Positions 1 to 8,039 of a stretch of 43,503 bases of DNA are shown one piece after another. The notes beneath the pieces were generated by a model. The model was not told the origin of the DNA. It did not search any database and saw only the letters and a list, made by a program, of their open reading frames with translations. This DNA is from UBA7803 sp041686955. GTDB taxonomy: Bacteria; Pseudomonadota; Gammaproteobacteria; Pseudomonadales; Azotimanducaceae. Within the stretch, counting starts at the first letter, position 1, and every line of letters starts with the position of its first letter. The stretch covers positions 1-43,503 of the forward strand of contig JAWLCV010000035.1 of NCBI GenBank assembly GCA_041686955.1. The letters run 5' to 3'. The position numbers and the translations under genes are program-made.

Positions 1-600
1 GGTCTCGCCGCCGTGAACGATGGCGCTGGTCTGCCAGAGGATCGCGGCGCTGGCGAACAGCACGAAGCCGGCGGAAATGGCGGTGTGGAACGCCGACAGA
101 TCGAAGAACAGCGACAGCACCACCGCGCCCATCAGCACGAAGAAGCCGACCACGAGGAAGCCCGACAGGAAGCTGAAGTCCTTGCGGGTGATCAGCGCGT
201 AGGCCGAGAGGCCCACGAAGGCCACCGCCGTGGTGCCGAGCGCGGACGCCACCAGGGCGCCGCCGTTGGGCAATCCGAGGTAGACGTTCAGGATCGGCCC
301 CAGGGTGAAGCCCAGGAATCCGGTGAAGGCGAACACCCAGAACAGCCCCCAGGCGCTGTTGGCTGTCTTGTGCACGGCGAACAGCAACCCGAAGAAACCG
401 GCCAGGGTGACGATGGGGCCGAGATACGGGGCGTTCGTGGCCATGGCCGCTCCGGCCACCGCCGCGCTCCACGCCAGGGTCATGCCCAGCAGCATGTAGG
501 TGTTGCGCAGAACGCGGTTGACCTCGATCTCGCGAGTGCCTACCGGCGTCGCAGCAGCGCCCGGCATCTGCCGGATGGGTTGCGGGATGCGTTCAGCCAT
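1..600 (-). CDS. Bax inhibitor-1/YccA family membrane protein (3' part cut by window edge)
   Basis: The reading frame starts with ATG at 600 and stays open for 200 codons to the window edge, so the C-terminus lies outside. A purine-rich AGAGG sits eight bases before the ATG. The N-terminal 30 residues are hydrophilic and rich in Pro/Arg; after that come about six hydrophobic spans in quick succession, beginning near residue 35, with short loops (for example SAWGLFWVF and LGPILNVYLGL). This pattern and length fit the BI-1 (UPF0005) family of six- to seven-span inner-membrane proteins, in which E. coli YccA is a modulator of FtsH. The exact role here cannot be read. It has its own likely promoter (677-705) and is separated by 142 bases from the upstream rimK-type operon. 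Confidence 0.85.
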   Translation of the reverse strand, partial: MAERIPQPIRQMPGAAATPVGTREIEVNRVLRNTYMLLGMTLAWSAAVAGAAMATNAPYLGPIVTLAGFFGLLFAVHKTANSAWGLFWVFAFTGFLGFTLGPILNVYLGLPNGGALVASALGTTAVAFVGLSAYALITRKDFSFLSGFLVVGFFVLMGAVVLSLFFDLSAFHTAISAGFVLFASAAILWQTSAIVHGGET

Positions 601-676
601 GGTTTGCCTCTTTATCCAGTGTCATCCAAGTGTCGGTGCCAACTTTCCAGCATATCCGCACCGTTTACCACCCCTG

Positions 677-705
677 AATGTAGGGACAGGTAAGCGGCCT
701 TTCAA
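677..705 (-). promoter_or_regulatory. Sigma70-like promoter for the BI-1 gene
   Basis: On the minus strand TTGAAA (700-705) is followed after exactly 17 bases by TACATT (677-682). These match the -35 consensus at five of six and the -10 at four of six positions. A transcript would begin near 670, giving a leader of about 70 bases before the ATG at 600. Seen by eye only, so moderate confidence. Confidence 0.45.
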
Positions 706-742
706 TCATTGGACACCCGCGCAGAGGCGGCGTTCCGGAGCG

Positions 743-1798
743 TCAGAGGTCGACGGTGGGTTCCATCTCGTAGAGCCGGTCCTGTTCCAGGGCCTGCTGG
801 TGGGCGGTGAGATGTTCCTCCAGGGCGTCGTAGGCGGCGAACCGGGCCACGTTGAAGAGCGCCTCCCCCTCGTTCACCAGGGGCAGATTGTTGGCGCCGA
901 TGATGATCCCCTCGCCCCGGGCCTTGAGGAACTGCTCGGTCTCCCCGAAGGGCGCGGAGACGACCCCCAGGGTGTCGCCCCGGCGCACCCGGGCCCCCAG
1001 CTTGGCCAGCGGCCGGAACACCCCGTCCGTGGGGGCCCGGTACCAGGTCGTCGAGCGGGCCACGTAGGGCTCCGCCAGCCAGGGCTTCCGCCGGCTGGGA
1101 AGCATGCCGAGCCCCCGCATCACGTTTGTGATGCCGCGCACACCGGCGACGATGGCGCGCTCGTCCAGGCGCAGGGCTTCGCCGCCCTCGTAGGTGATCA
1201 CCGGAATGCCCGCCTCGTGCGCCGCGTACCGCAGGCTGCCTTCAATGAGGTCGGCGTTGATGATGACGGGCAGCTCGAAGGAATGGGCCATGGCCTCCAC
1301 CCCCGGCTGATCCAGGGCGGCCCGGAGCTGGGGGAGGTTTTCCCGGTGCACGGCACCCGTGTGCAGGTCGATGATGTGGGTGCAGCGCGAGGCCACCTCC
1401 GAGAAGAACAGATGCGCCAGCCGCGAGCCGAGGGAACCCTCCGCGTGACCGGGAAAGCAGCGATTCAGGTCGCGCCGGTCCGGCAGGTAGCGGGAGCGGT
1501 GAATGAAGCCGAACAGGTTCACCACCGGCACCAGCACGAGTGCCCCGTGGAGGCGGTTCAGCACCTTGAGGGTGCGCAGGCGGCGGACGATCTCGACGCC
1601 GTTCAGCTCGTCGCCGTGAATGGCGCCGCAGACCAGCAGCACCGGGCCGTCCGTGCGGCCGCAAATCACCTCCACGGGCATGTCGAGCGGCGTGTGGGTG
1701 TAGAGCTGAGCGCCCGGCAGGTCGAAGGAGACCCGCTCCCCGGCGGCCACCTTCACGCCGCCGATCTCCACTCCCGGGTTCTTTTTGCTCTTGGCCAC
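743..1798 (-). CDS. Succinylglutamate desuccinylase/aspartoacylase family zinc hydrolase
   Basis: A 351-residue protein of the AstE/AspA (M14-like) metal-dependent amidohydrolases. The zinc-binding and catalytic signature is visible: GAIHGDELNG near residue 60, then DLNRCFPG near 110, DLHTG near 145 with the third metal ligand, and a conserved glutamate in ITYEGGEA near 205. The C-terminal third (about 245-335) is a beta-rich domain of the kind found in this family. Relatives remove N-acyl or glutamyl-type groups from small molecules; its substrate is unknown. It is the last gene of the peroxiredoxin-psiE-rimB-rimK run, starting four bases after the rimK stop. That context suggests a role linked to glutamylation by RimK, which is inference. 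Confidence 0.85.
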   Translation of the reverse strand: MAKSKKNPGVEIGGVKVAAGERVSFDLPGAQLYTHTPLDMPVEVICGRTDGPVLLVCGAIHGDELNGVEIVRRLRTLKVLNRLHGALVLVPVVNLFGFIHRSRYLPDRRDLNRCFPGHAEGSLGSRLAHLFFSEVASRCTHIIDLHTGAVHRENLPQLRAALDQPGVEAMAHSFELPVIINADLIEGSLRYAAHEAGIPVITYEGGEALRLDERAIVAGVRGITNVMRGLGMLPSRRKPWLAEPYVARSTTWYRAPTDGVFRPLAKLGARVRRGDTLGVVSAPFGETEQFLKARGEGIIIGANNLPLVNEGEALFNVARFAAYDALEEHLTAHQQALEQDRLYEMEPTVDL

Positions 1799-1802
1799 CG
1801 CG

Positions 1803-2708
1803 TCAGCCCTTCCCTCGGGTTCGCGTGCGCCCGGGCTTGGCGTTCTCCTCGATGAAGCGGATGATCGCCCCGGCCACGTCCTTGCCGGAGGCCTTCTCGA
1901 TGCCCTCGAGGCCCGGCGAGCTGTTCACCTCCAGCACCAGCGGGCCGTGATTGGAGCGGATCAGGTCCACGCCGGCCACGTTCAGCCCCATGGCCCGCGC
2001 CGCCCGCACCGCGGTGCGCCGCTCCGTGGGGGTGATCTTCGCCAGGGTGGCGGTGCCGCCGCGGTGCAGGTTCGAGCGGAACTCGCCGGGCTTGCCCTGA
2101 CGCTGCATGGCGGCCACCACCTTGTCGCCGACGATGAAGCAGCGCACGTCCGTGCCCTTGCTCTCCGCGATGAACTCCTGAACCATGATGTTCACATCGA
2201 TGCCAAGAAAGGCTTCGATCACGCTCTCCGCCGCCTGCCGGGTCTCGGTGAGCACCACCCCAACGCCCTGGGTGCCCTCCAGCAGCTTCACCACCAGAGG
2301 CGGCCCCCCCACCATGTCGATGAGGTCCGGGATGTCGTCCGGCGAGTGGGCGAAGCCGGTCACCGGCATGCCGATGTCGCGCCGGGCCAGCAGCTGCATG
2401 GACCGCAGCTTGTCCCGGGAGCGGGCAATGGCCACGGACTCGTTCACCGAGTAGACGCCCATCATCTCGAACTGCCGCACCACGGCGCAGCCGTAGAAGG
2501 TGATGGAGGCGCCGATGCGCGGGATCACCGCATCCACGTCGGTGATGGCCTCGCCCTTGTAGTGAATGGACGGGCGGGCCATGGCCATGTCCATGTAGCA
2601 GCGCAGGGTGTCGATGACTATGGCCGTGTGGCCCCGCTCGCGCGCCGCCTCCACCAGTCGCTGGGTGGAATACAGGCGCGGATTGCGAGACAGGATCGCG
2701 ATCTTCAT
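1803..2708 (-). CDS. rimK: Ribosomal protein S6--L-glutamate ligase RimK
   Basis: A 301-residue ATP-grasp ligase, practically the same length as E. coli RimK (300). It starts MKIAILSRNP, has the RimK-typical N-terminal domain up to about residue 95, then the ATP-grasp fold with the central-domain lysine in VVKLLEGTQGVGV (about 140-155), the QEFIAES segment near 183, and the metal-binding LEVNSSPGLEG near 260. Known members add glutamates to the C-terminus of ribosomal protein S6 and can make poly-alpha-glutamate. It lies nine bases downstream of the rimB-like gene and four bases upstream of the aspartoacylase-like gene, so all three are probably one transcript. The target S6 gene (rpsF) is not in the window. 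Confidence 0.95.
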   Translation of the reverse strand: MKIAILSRNPRLYSTQRLVEAARERGHTAIVIDTLRCYMDMAMARPSIHYKGEAITDVDAVIPRIGASITFYGCAVVRQFEMMGVYSVNESVAIARSRDKLRSMQLLARRDIGMPVTGFAHSPDDIPDLIDMVGGPPLVVKLLEGTQGVGVVLTETRQAAESVIEAFLGIDVNIMVQEFIAESKGTDVRCFIVGDKVVAAMQRQGKPGEFRSNLHRGGTATLAKITPTERRTAVRAARAMGLNVAGVDLIRSNHGPLVLEVNSSPGLEGIEKASGKDVAGAIIRFIEENAKPGRTRTRGKG

Positions 2709-2717
2709 TCCGCTCCT

Positions 2718-3152
2718 TCAGTGATGGGTCAGGTACGATCTGCCCGGGTCGACCAGGTACCGGCCCCGCAGGGCGGTACGGCCGAGCAGCATCCTGAATC
2801 CCATGCTGTCCCGGTCCGTCAGTGTAACCTCGATGGGCCAGGCGGTGCCGCCGACGTGCACCGCGGTGCGGATGACGTAGCGCAGCTCCTCGTGGCCGCC
2901 GGAATCGCGCACCACCCGGCGGTCGAGCACCGGCGCCTCGCAGCGGATCTGCATGGCGTCGGAGCGCTGCAGCGGGTGTACCCAGAAACGCACCCAGCGC
3001 TCACCCGCCCGCCGGAACGGCTCCACGCGGAACGTGTGCAGCGCGGACGTGCGGGCGCCCGTGTCGATCTTGGCCTTCACCCGGTCGATGCCGATCTCCG
3101 GCAGGGCGACCCACTCACGCCAGCCCAACCTGGCCTTGGCTCGTTCGCTCAC
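2718..3152 (-). CDS. rimB: RimB-like retropepsin-fold protease (COG4067 / RimK-associated)
   Basis: A small 144-residue soluble protein of the family annotated as ATP-dependent zinc protease or RimK/LysX-associated protein. The key feature is AKIDTGARTSALH at about residues 24-36, whose DTG-S/A motif is that of single-domain retropepsin-like aspartic proteases; the C-terminal LLGRTALRGRYLVDPG matches the conserved end of the family. The start is GTG at 3152, overlapping the psiE stop (GTGA, TGA at 3149-3151), which suggests translational coupling. In Pseudomonas, RimB works with RimA and RimK to control S6 modification; equating this gene with RimB rests on the motif and its position directly before rimK. 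No RimA-like gene is seen. Confidence 0.85.
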   Translation of the reverse strand: MSERAKARLGWREWVALPEIGIDRVKAKIDTGARTSALHTFRVEPFRRAGERWVRFWVHPLQRSDAMQIRCEAPVLDRRVVRDSGGHEELRYVIRTAVHVGGTAWPIEVTLTDRDSMGFRMLLGRTALRGRYLVDPGRSYLTHH

Positions 3153-3595
3153 GATTCCTCGAGGTGGTCCTCTTTGGGAAGCCGGTGGATCAGCCAGTAA
3201 CCCACGCTCATGGCCAGCACCACGGTGCCGACGGCGAAGATGTACACCGGCTCGAGCGTCTCGAGATCGAGGATGATCACCTTCCGGGCGATGGCCATCA
3301 ACGCCGTGGCCATGACGATCTTCACGTGGATGACGTCGTCCCGCAGATAGATGGTGATGTTGATGAAGATCTCGATGGCGATGAGCACCGCCATGAAGGC
3401 GCCGAAGGTGGCCAGCATGTCCGAGATGGTGAGGATGAAAGACGGCGGCGAGAGCAGACGCTCGTAGAGGGTCCAGCCGACGTCGATCACGCCCATGACG
3501 ATGACGAACACCATGAGCACCGCCAGCACCCGCACCGACCAGTGTATGGTCGACTGCAGGCTGGAAATGAGGCGGCTTTCCTGGTCGAGCTTCAC
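3149..3595 (-). CDS. Phosphate-starvation-inducible PsiE-like membrane protein
   Basis: A 148-residue protein if begun at the GTG at 3595; the frame is open further upstream but that part lies inside the peroxiredoxin gene and has no family likeness. The GTG overlaps the peroxiredoxin stop (GTGA), and its own TGA overlaps the GTG of the rimB-like gene, so translation is coupled on both sides. Four hydrophobic helices are visible: about 18-40, 55-78, 92-110 and 118-138. The segment YLRDDVIHVKIVMATALMAI is typical of the PsiE family. The biochemical role of PsiE proteins is not known. Its place inside a rimK operon is of interest but no function follows from sequence. Confidence 0.8.
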   Translation of the reverse strand: MKLDQESRLISSLQSTIHWSVRVLAVLMVFVIVMGVIDVGWTLYERLLSPPSFILTISDMLATFGAFMAVLIAIEIFINITIYLRDDVIHVKIVMATALMAIARKVIILDLETLEPVYIFAVGTVVLAMSVGYWLIHRLPKEDHLEES

Positions 3596-4128
3596 GGGGC
3601 GGCGGCCCCGCTCCGGGCCACGCCGAGCCTCCCCAGGGTGGCCGCGATGTCCTCGGCGGACGTTGCCGGATTCACCTGCCGGTCGACGGCGAGGATGCGG
3701 CCGTCCACGCCGATGTAGAAGGTGTGCCGGTTGGCGTAACCGCTGTCGCCCAGCACGCCGTAGGCCCGGGCAACCCGTTTGTCGGGGTCCGAGAGCAGCG
3801 GGAAGTCGGCATTCTGCTCCGCGGCGAAGCCCGCGTTCGCTTCCACCGGGTCCACGCTGGCCATGAAGTAGGCCACGTCGTACTCGCGGATCAGGTGCCC
3901 CTTCTCGGCCAGGGACTTGCACTCGATGGTGCAGCCCTGGGTGAAGGCCTTCGGAAACCAGGCCAGCACCACCGCCCGCCGGCCGCGGTAATCGGAAAGC
4001 CGGTAGGTCTCGCCGTCGCTGGCCTGGAGCTCGAAATCGGGCGCCGGGTCCCCGGCGCCGAGGCCGTCGGCGCGGGCCGTGAGGGCGGCCGTCAGCAACA
4101 GCAGCGGAAGCAGCTTCGAGACGCGCAT
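3592..4128 (-). CDS. Exported peroxiredoxin (AhpC/TSA, BCP-like)
   Basis: A 178-residue thiol peroxidase with an export signal. I chose ATG at 4128 because GAGG lies eight bases before it; a GTG nine bases upstream sits in that same GAGGTG. Residues 1-20 form a signal peptide (basic start, run of leucines, cleavage likely after TARA). The active site reads PKAFTQGCTIEC: P-x3-T-x2-C with peroxidatic Cys66 and a second cysteine, Cys70, four residues later, a spacing slightly shorter than in E. coli BCP. The family reduces H2O2 and organic peroxides using thiols; this one should act in the periplasm. It is the first gene of the run that continues into psiE, rimB and rimK, and it diverges from the aldo/keto reductase with 73 bases between the starts. 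Confidence 0.88.
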   Translation of the reverse strand: MRVSKLLPLLLLTAALTARADGLGAGDPAPDFELQASDGETYRLSDYRGRRAVVLAWFPKAFTQGCTIECKSLAEKGHLIREYDVAYFMASVDPVEANAGFAAEQNADFPLLSDPDKRVARAYGVLGDSGYANRHTFYIGVDGRILAVDRQVNPATSAEDIAATLGRLGVARSGAAAP

Positions 4129-4201
4129 GCAGGTCACCTCGCTTTTCGGCTCATGTTAGTCTCTTCCCTCTGCCGTGAGAAACCCGTTACAGGGAGGCCC
4201 C

Positions 4202-5182
4202 ATGAAGTACGCGAACCTCGGCAACACCGGTGTCAGCGTTTCCCGAATCTGCCTGGGGATGATGACCTACGGCTCCAAGGCCTGGCGCGACTGGGTGCTG
4301 GAATACGACGAGGCCCTGCCGTTCATGGAGGCGGCGCTGGAGGCCGGCATCAACTTCTTCGACACCGCCGACGTCTACTCCAACGGCGCCTCGGAGGAGG
4401 TGCTGGGCCGGGCGCTGCGGGAGCTCAAGGTGGATCGGGAAGACGTGGTGATCGCCACCAAGTGCTTCAACGGCACCCATGACCGGGCGCGCAATCGCTG
4501 GGGCCTGTCGCGGAAGCACATCCTGGCCGCCTGCGACGCATCGCTGGAGCGGCTCGGCACCGACTACATCGACCTCTACCAGATTCACCGCTTCGACTAT
4601 CGAACGCCCATCGAGGAAACCATCGAGGCGCTGTCCGACCTGGTGGCCGAGGGCAAGGTGCGCTATCTGGGAGCGTCCAGCATGTTCGCCTGGCAGATGG
4701 CCAAGTACCTGTTCACCGCCGACGCCATGGGGGCCACGCGCTTCGTCACCATGCAGAATCACTACAACCTGCTCTACCGGGAAGAAGAGCGGGAGATGGT
4801 CCCGCTCTGCGTCGACCAGGGGGTGGGACTGATCCCCTGGAGCCCGCTGGCGCGGGGCTACCTGGCCCGCACCCGGGACACCATCCGGACCACCGTCCGC
4901 GCCGAATCCGATCCTTTCGCCGAGCACCTCTACCGCAGCGAAAGCGACCTGGACGTGGTGGACCGCAACGCCGAGGTGGCAGCCCGGCTGGGCGTGAAGC
5001 CGGCGCAAACGGCTCTCGCCTGGCTGCTCGGCAAGCCGGGGGTGGTGGCGCCCATCATCGGCGCGTCCAAGCCCCACCACCTGCAGGACGCCCTCACCGC
5101 CCTCGACCTCGAGCTTTCCGCCGAGGACGTGGCGGCCCTGGAAGAGCCCTATCGGCCCCACCCGGTGCTGGGCCACAGCTAG
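4202..5182 (+). CDS. Aldo/keto reductase, YajO-like
   Basis: A 326-residue NADPH-dependent oxidoreductase of the (beta/alpha)8 aldo/keto reductase superfamily. The ATG at 4202 is preceded by GGGAGG; an in-frame GTG at 4175 has no such site. The catalytic tetrad is complete: Asp54 and Tyr59 (FDTADVYS), Lys87 (IATK) and His129 (LYQIH). The cofactor-binding end PIIGASK near residue 290 is also present. Long matches such as GASSM, NHYNLLYREEEREM, IPWSPLARG and the end PYRPHPVLG recall E. coli YajO, which has been linked to thiamine/1-deoxyxylulose-5-phosphate formation. Physiological substrate is uncertain. It ends 16 bases before the convergent transporter gene and stands alone. Confidence 0.9.
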   Translation: MKYANLGNTGVSVSRICLGMMTYGSKAWRDWVLEYDEALPFMEAALEAGINFFDTADVYSNGASEEVLGRALRELKVDREDVVIATKCFNGTHDRARNRWGLSRKHILAACDASLERLGTDYIDLYQIHRFDYRTPIEETIEALSDLVAEGKVRYLGASSMFAWQMAKYLFTADAMGATRFVTMQNHYNLLYREEEREMVPLCVDQGVGLIPWSPLARGYLARTRDTIRTTVRAESDPFAEHLYRSESDLDVVDRNAEVAARLGVKPAQTALAWLLGKPGVVAPIIGASKPHHLQDALTALDLELSAEDVAALEEPYRPHPVLGHS

Positions 5183-5198
5183 CCCTGCAGGCCGGCGC

Positions 5199-6311
5199 TC
5201 AGGGGTCGGGCGGGGTGGCATGGCGCGCCGCCAGAAACTCCGCCAGCGGATAGAGCTGCGGGATGTGCTCGCTGAAGGCCCGGATGGTCACCAGCAGCGG
5301 CACCGCCACCAGCATGCCCATCACCGACCACAGCCAGGCCCAGAAGGCGATGGCGATGAACACGACTACCGTGTTCATCTCCAGGCGCCGGCCGACGAAG
5401 TACGGCGTGGCGACGTTGGCTTCTAGGATGTTGATGGTGAGGTACGTGGCGCCCGGGAGCAGCCCGTACCAGAGGTCGTCGAAGGTGACGAGGCCCACCA
5501 CCGTGGCCACGGTGACGCCCACGGCTGCGCCCACGTAGGGCACGTAGTTGAGCGCGAACCCCGCCACGCCGAACAGCAGCGGGTTGGGCACGCCGATCAG
5601 CCACATGGCCAGCCCGATGCAGAGCCCCAGTCCCGCGTTCACCAGGGTGATGGCGAACAGATAATGGGAGAGCTGGGCCTCGATGTCGTAAGCGATCCGC
5701 ATGGCCTGCCGCTTGTCATGGAAGGTGGGCATCACGTGGACGATCTTGGCGTAGAACATGTCCCCGGAGGCGAGCAGCAGCAGCAACAGCACGACGGTGA
5801 CCAGGCCCTGGGCGAGAATGGCCGGCGCCAGCGAAGCCACGACGCCGAGTAACGAGTTCTCGCGGACCACCACCTCCGGGACGTCGTCAGGGCCGGTGGC
5901 AAGCTCGTCCACCTCCGCCCCCGCCTCCATCATCTCCCGCGCCGAGCCGATGACGCCGCGCAGCCGCTCCTCCAGCTCGCGGCCGATGCGCGGCGCGTCG
6001 TCGATCCAGGTCTGCACCGGGCCCGAAAGCGCGTAGACGGCCGCCACCAGCAGAGCCACCAGGCTGCCGACGATGAGGATCGACGAGACCACCGGCGGCA
6101 CGCCCAACCGCTCCAGGAACCGCCGCACCGGGGTGAACACCAGGGTCACGAGAAATGCGAGCACCACGGGCAGCAGGAAGACCCGGGCGTAGGCGAATCC
6201 GGCCACCACCAGCAGCAGGAAGATGCCCACCGCCGCCCAGCTCGGAGGCGGTCGCGGCGACTCGGGCACGTTCTGTGTTGGCGCGGTGGATTCGCCGTGG
6301 AGCTCGTTCAT
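5199..6311 (-). CDS. AI-2E family transporter (PerM/TqsA-like permease)
   Basis: A 370-residue inner-membrane protein. Two hydrophobic helices lie at about 24-70 and one near 75-98, followed by a soluble loop of roughly 60 residues (SGPVQTWIDDAPR onward) and then five further helices from about 155 to 340, which is the AI-2E exporter/PerM layout. Conserved pieces include LNYVPYVGAAVG near 255 and LPGATYLTINILEANVATPYFVGRR near 285. Members export autoinducer-2 or act as Na+/H+ antiporters, so the substrate here is open. No strong ribosome site precedes the ATG. It follows the histidine kinase by 78 bases in the same direction and may be co-transcribed with it. Confidence 0.9.
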   Translation of the reverse strand: MNELHGESTAPTQNVPESPRPPPSWAAVGIFLLLVVAGFAYARVFLLPVVLAFLVTLVFTPVRRFLERLGVPPVVSSILIVGSLVALLVAAVYALSGPVQTWIDDAPRIGRELEERLRGVIGSAREMMEAGAEVDELATGPDDVPEVVVRENSLLGVVASLAPAILAQGLVTVVLLLLLLASGDMFYAKIVHVMPTFHDKRQAMRIAYDIEAQLSHYLFAITLVNAGLGLCIGLAMWLIGVPNPLLFGVAGFALNYVPYVGAAVGVTVATVVGLVTFDDLWYGLLPGATYLTINILEANVATPYFVGRRLEMNTVVVFIAIAFWAWLWSVMGMLVAVPLLVTIRAFSEHIPQLYPLAEFLAARHATPPDP

Positions 6312-6389
6312 CGCGGCGTGGTGGCCGGGGGCCCAAATGCCAGAGGGTTGCCGAACCCTGCAGGAAGCAGGCCAGCCGGATGGCGGCGC

Positions 6390-7850
6390 TCAGATGGTGG
6401 ACGCGGCCTGTTCCGTGGCGTCCTGCTCCGCGGTCATGGGCAGGACGACCCGGAACGTGGAGCCCACCGCAGGCTCGCTCGCCACCTCCACACGGCCGCC
6501 GTGCGCCTCCACGATGCGGCGCACCACCGAGAGCCCGAGTCCGGCGCCCGGCGCTTTCTCCGGAGCGCGGCGCCGGAACGGCAGGAAGATGCTCTGCACG
6601 TGCTCCGGCGGAATGCCCATGCCGCGGTCGGTCACGGCCAGAACCGCGTCACCGTCGGCGCATGAGACCATGACCTGCACGGGACTTCCCCGCGGCGAGA
6701 ATTTGATGGCGTTGCTGAGCAGGTTGCTGATGACCTGCTCGAGCCGTAGCGGGTCTCCCTGCACGGGCACAGGGGCATCGGGCACGTCGACCTCGATGGC
6801 GCGATCCGCGGCGGTGGGCGCGAACAGCCGCACCATGTCCGTCACCAGGTCGCGCAGGTCGAGGCGCTCCTTGCGGATCTCGAGCTGGCCGGCTTCGATC
6901 CGGGTGGCGTCCAGGAGGTCGTCCACCATACGGGCGAGCAAGTCCACCTGCCGCTCCAGCCGGTCCCGGGTCACGGCCCGCCGCGCTTCGGACACGTCGC
7001 CCCCCAGGGCGTGGATGCCGAGCTTGAGCGCCGACAAGGGGTTCTTCAGATCGTGGGCGACCCCGGCCAGGAACGCGAGCTGATCCTGCCGGCGCTGGGC
7101 CAATGACGCAGCCATGCCGTCGAACATCTGCCCGAGCTCCGCCAGCTCACGAACCCCGCCCGCCGGGCCTCGCGCCCCGCTGTCGCCCCGGCTGAACCGG
7201 GCCATGGATTCGTGGAGATCGAGCATGGGGCGCAGCAGGTAACGGCGCACGCCGACCACCACCAGGATCCAGCCGATCAGAAGCAGCGCTCCGGCGCCCA
7301 CGCCTACGTACCGTGCCAGACGATCGACCCAGAGCGCCCCGTCGTGTGCCGCTTCCACCTCCGCGTGGTTCAGTTCGCGAAGGGCCGCGAGCCGACCGAG
7401 CACCGCCGCGAGCGCCGGCCGCGCCCGTCCCACGATCTCGTCCAGGGAGAGACCCGCCTGCTCCAGACGCGCGCGGTCATCCAGGTAGCTGGTGAGGTCC
7501 GCCGCGATGACATCCAGCAGGTCGCGCTCGCTGTCGGTGCCGGCGAACGCGCGCGCCTGGTTCAGCAGGTCGTCCATGTCCTGGCGCAACGCGGCTCGCT
7601 CGGCAGCGGCCTCGCCGTCGCCGGTCACCACCATGAAGTTGCTGACCCGCTGATACATCAGCACCGTGACGGCCAGCTCCGCCGCCACCGCCTCGCTGCG
7701 GGCGTCGCGCATGATGCTGTCCAGCGCCTGCTCGAACACCACCGAGCTCCACACCAGGGCCATGACCATGATGGAGGTCACGGTGCCGACGACGACTGCA
7801 GTCACCAGCCGGAGCTGGCGTATGCTCGGCGCGCGCGGGGATGTCGACAT
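6390..7850 (-). CDS. Membrane sensor histidine kinase (HAMP, orphan)
   Basis: A 486-residue two-span sensor kinase. I chose ATG at 7850, which has GGGAGG ten bases upstream, rather than the GTG at 7889. Membrane helices are at about 13-38 and 182-203, enclosing a periplasmic, helix-rich sensing region of about 140 residues with no recognised ligand site. A HAMP linker follows (about 204-255). The H-box is VAHDLKNP with the phospho-accepting His266; the ATP-binding domain shows the N-box NLLSNAIKF (Asn380), the G1 box DRGMGIPPE (about 408) and the G2 box GAGLGLSVV (about 435). All catalytic motifs are intact. No response regulator gene lies next to it, so its partner is elsewhere; signal and target cannot be inferred. 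Confidence 0.92.
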   Translation of the reverse strand: MSTSPRAPSIRQLRLVTAVVVGTVTSIMVMALVWSSVVFEQALDSIMRDARSEAVAAELAVTVLMYQRVSNFMVVTGDGEAAAERAALRQDMDDLLNQARAFAGTDSERDLLDVIAADLTSYLDDRARLEQAGLSLDEIVGRARPALAAVLGRLAALRELNHAEVEAAHDGALWVDRLARYVGVGAGALLLIGWILVVVGVRRYLLRPMLDLHESMARFSRGDSGARGPAGGVRELAELGQMFDGMAASLAQRRQDQLAFLAGVAHDLKNPLSALKLGIHALGGDVSEARRAVTRDRLERQVDLLARMVDDLLDATRIEAGQLEIRKERLDLRDLVTDMVRLFAPTAADRAIEVDVPDAPVPVQGDPLRLEQVISNLLSNAIKFSPRGSPVQVMVSCADGDAVLAVTDRGMGIPPEHVQSIFLPFRRRAPEKAPGAGLGLSVVRRIVEAHGGRVEVASEPAVGSTFRVVLPMTAEQDATEQAASTI

Positions 7851-7943
7851 CGGCTCGGAACCCTCCCTGGACCGGCCTGATGCCACCATCTTGCTACGAA
7901 TGGACGGCGGCGGCCATGGGCCGGGGGAGACGGGCGGGGGAAA

Positions 7944-8020
7944 TGGTAGCTACGGTTGGACTTGAACCAACGACCCCAGCATTATGAATGCTGTGCTCTA
8001 ACCAGCTGAGCTACGTAGCC
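7944..8020 (-). tRNA. tRNA-Met (CAT), elongator type
   Basis: A complete 77-base cloverleaf: acceptor GGCTACG pairs with CGTAGCT (one G-U at the end), D-arm AGCTCAGCTGGTTAGAGC, anticodon stem CAGCA/TGCTG with loop TTCATAA giving anticodon CAT, and T-arm with GGTTCAAGTCC. The CCA end is encoded. The G-U rather than a mismatch at position 1-72 and the overall likeness to E. coli metT suggest an elongator tRNA; a tRNA-Ile2 (lysidine-modified CAT) is less likely but not strictly excluded. It lies alone between the histidine kinase and the glycoside hydrolase with its own promoter. Confidence 0.95.
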
Positions 8021-8039
8021 TTCGAAATCGGGGCGCAGG

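Noticed and set aside
1785..3200. 471-codon plus-strand frame opposite rimK and rimB
   Set aside because: Low-complexity His/Arg/Gly-rich shadow of real genes with strong family matches on the minus strand.
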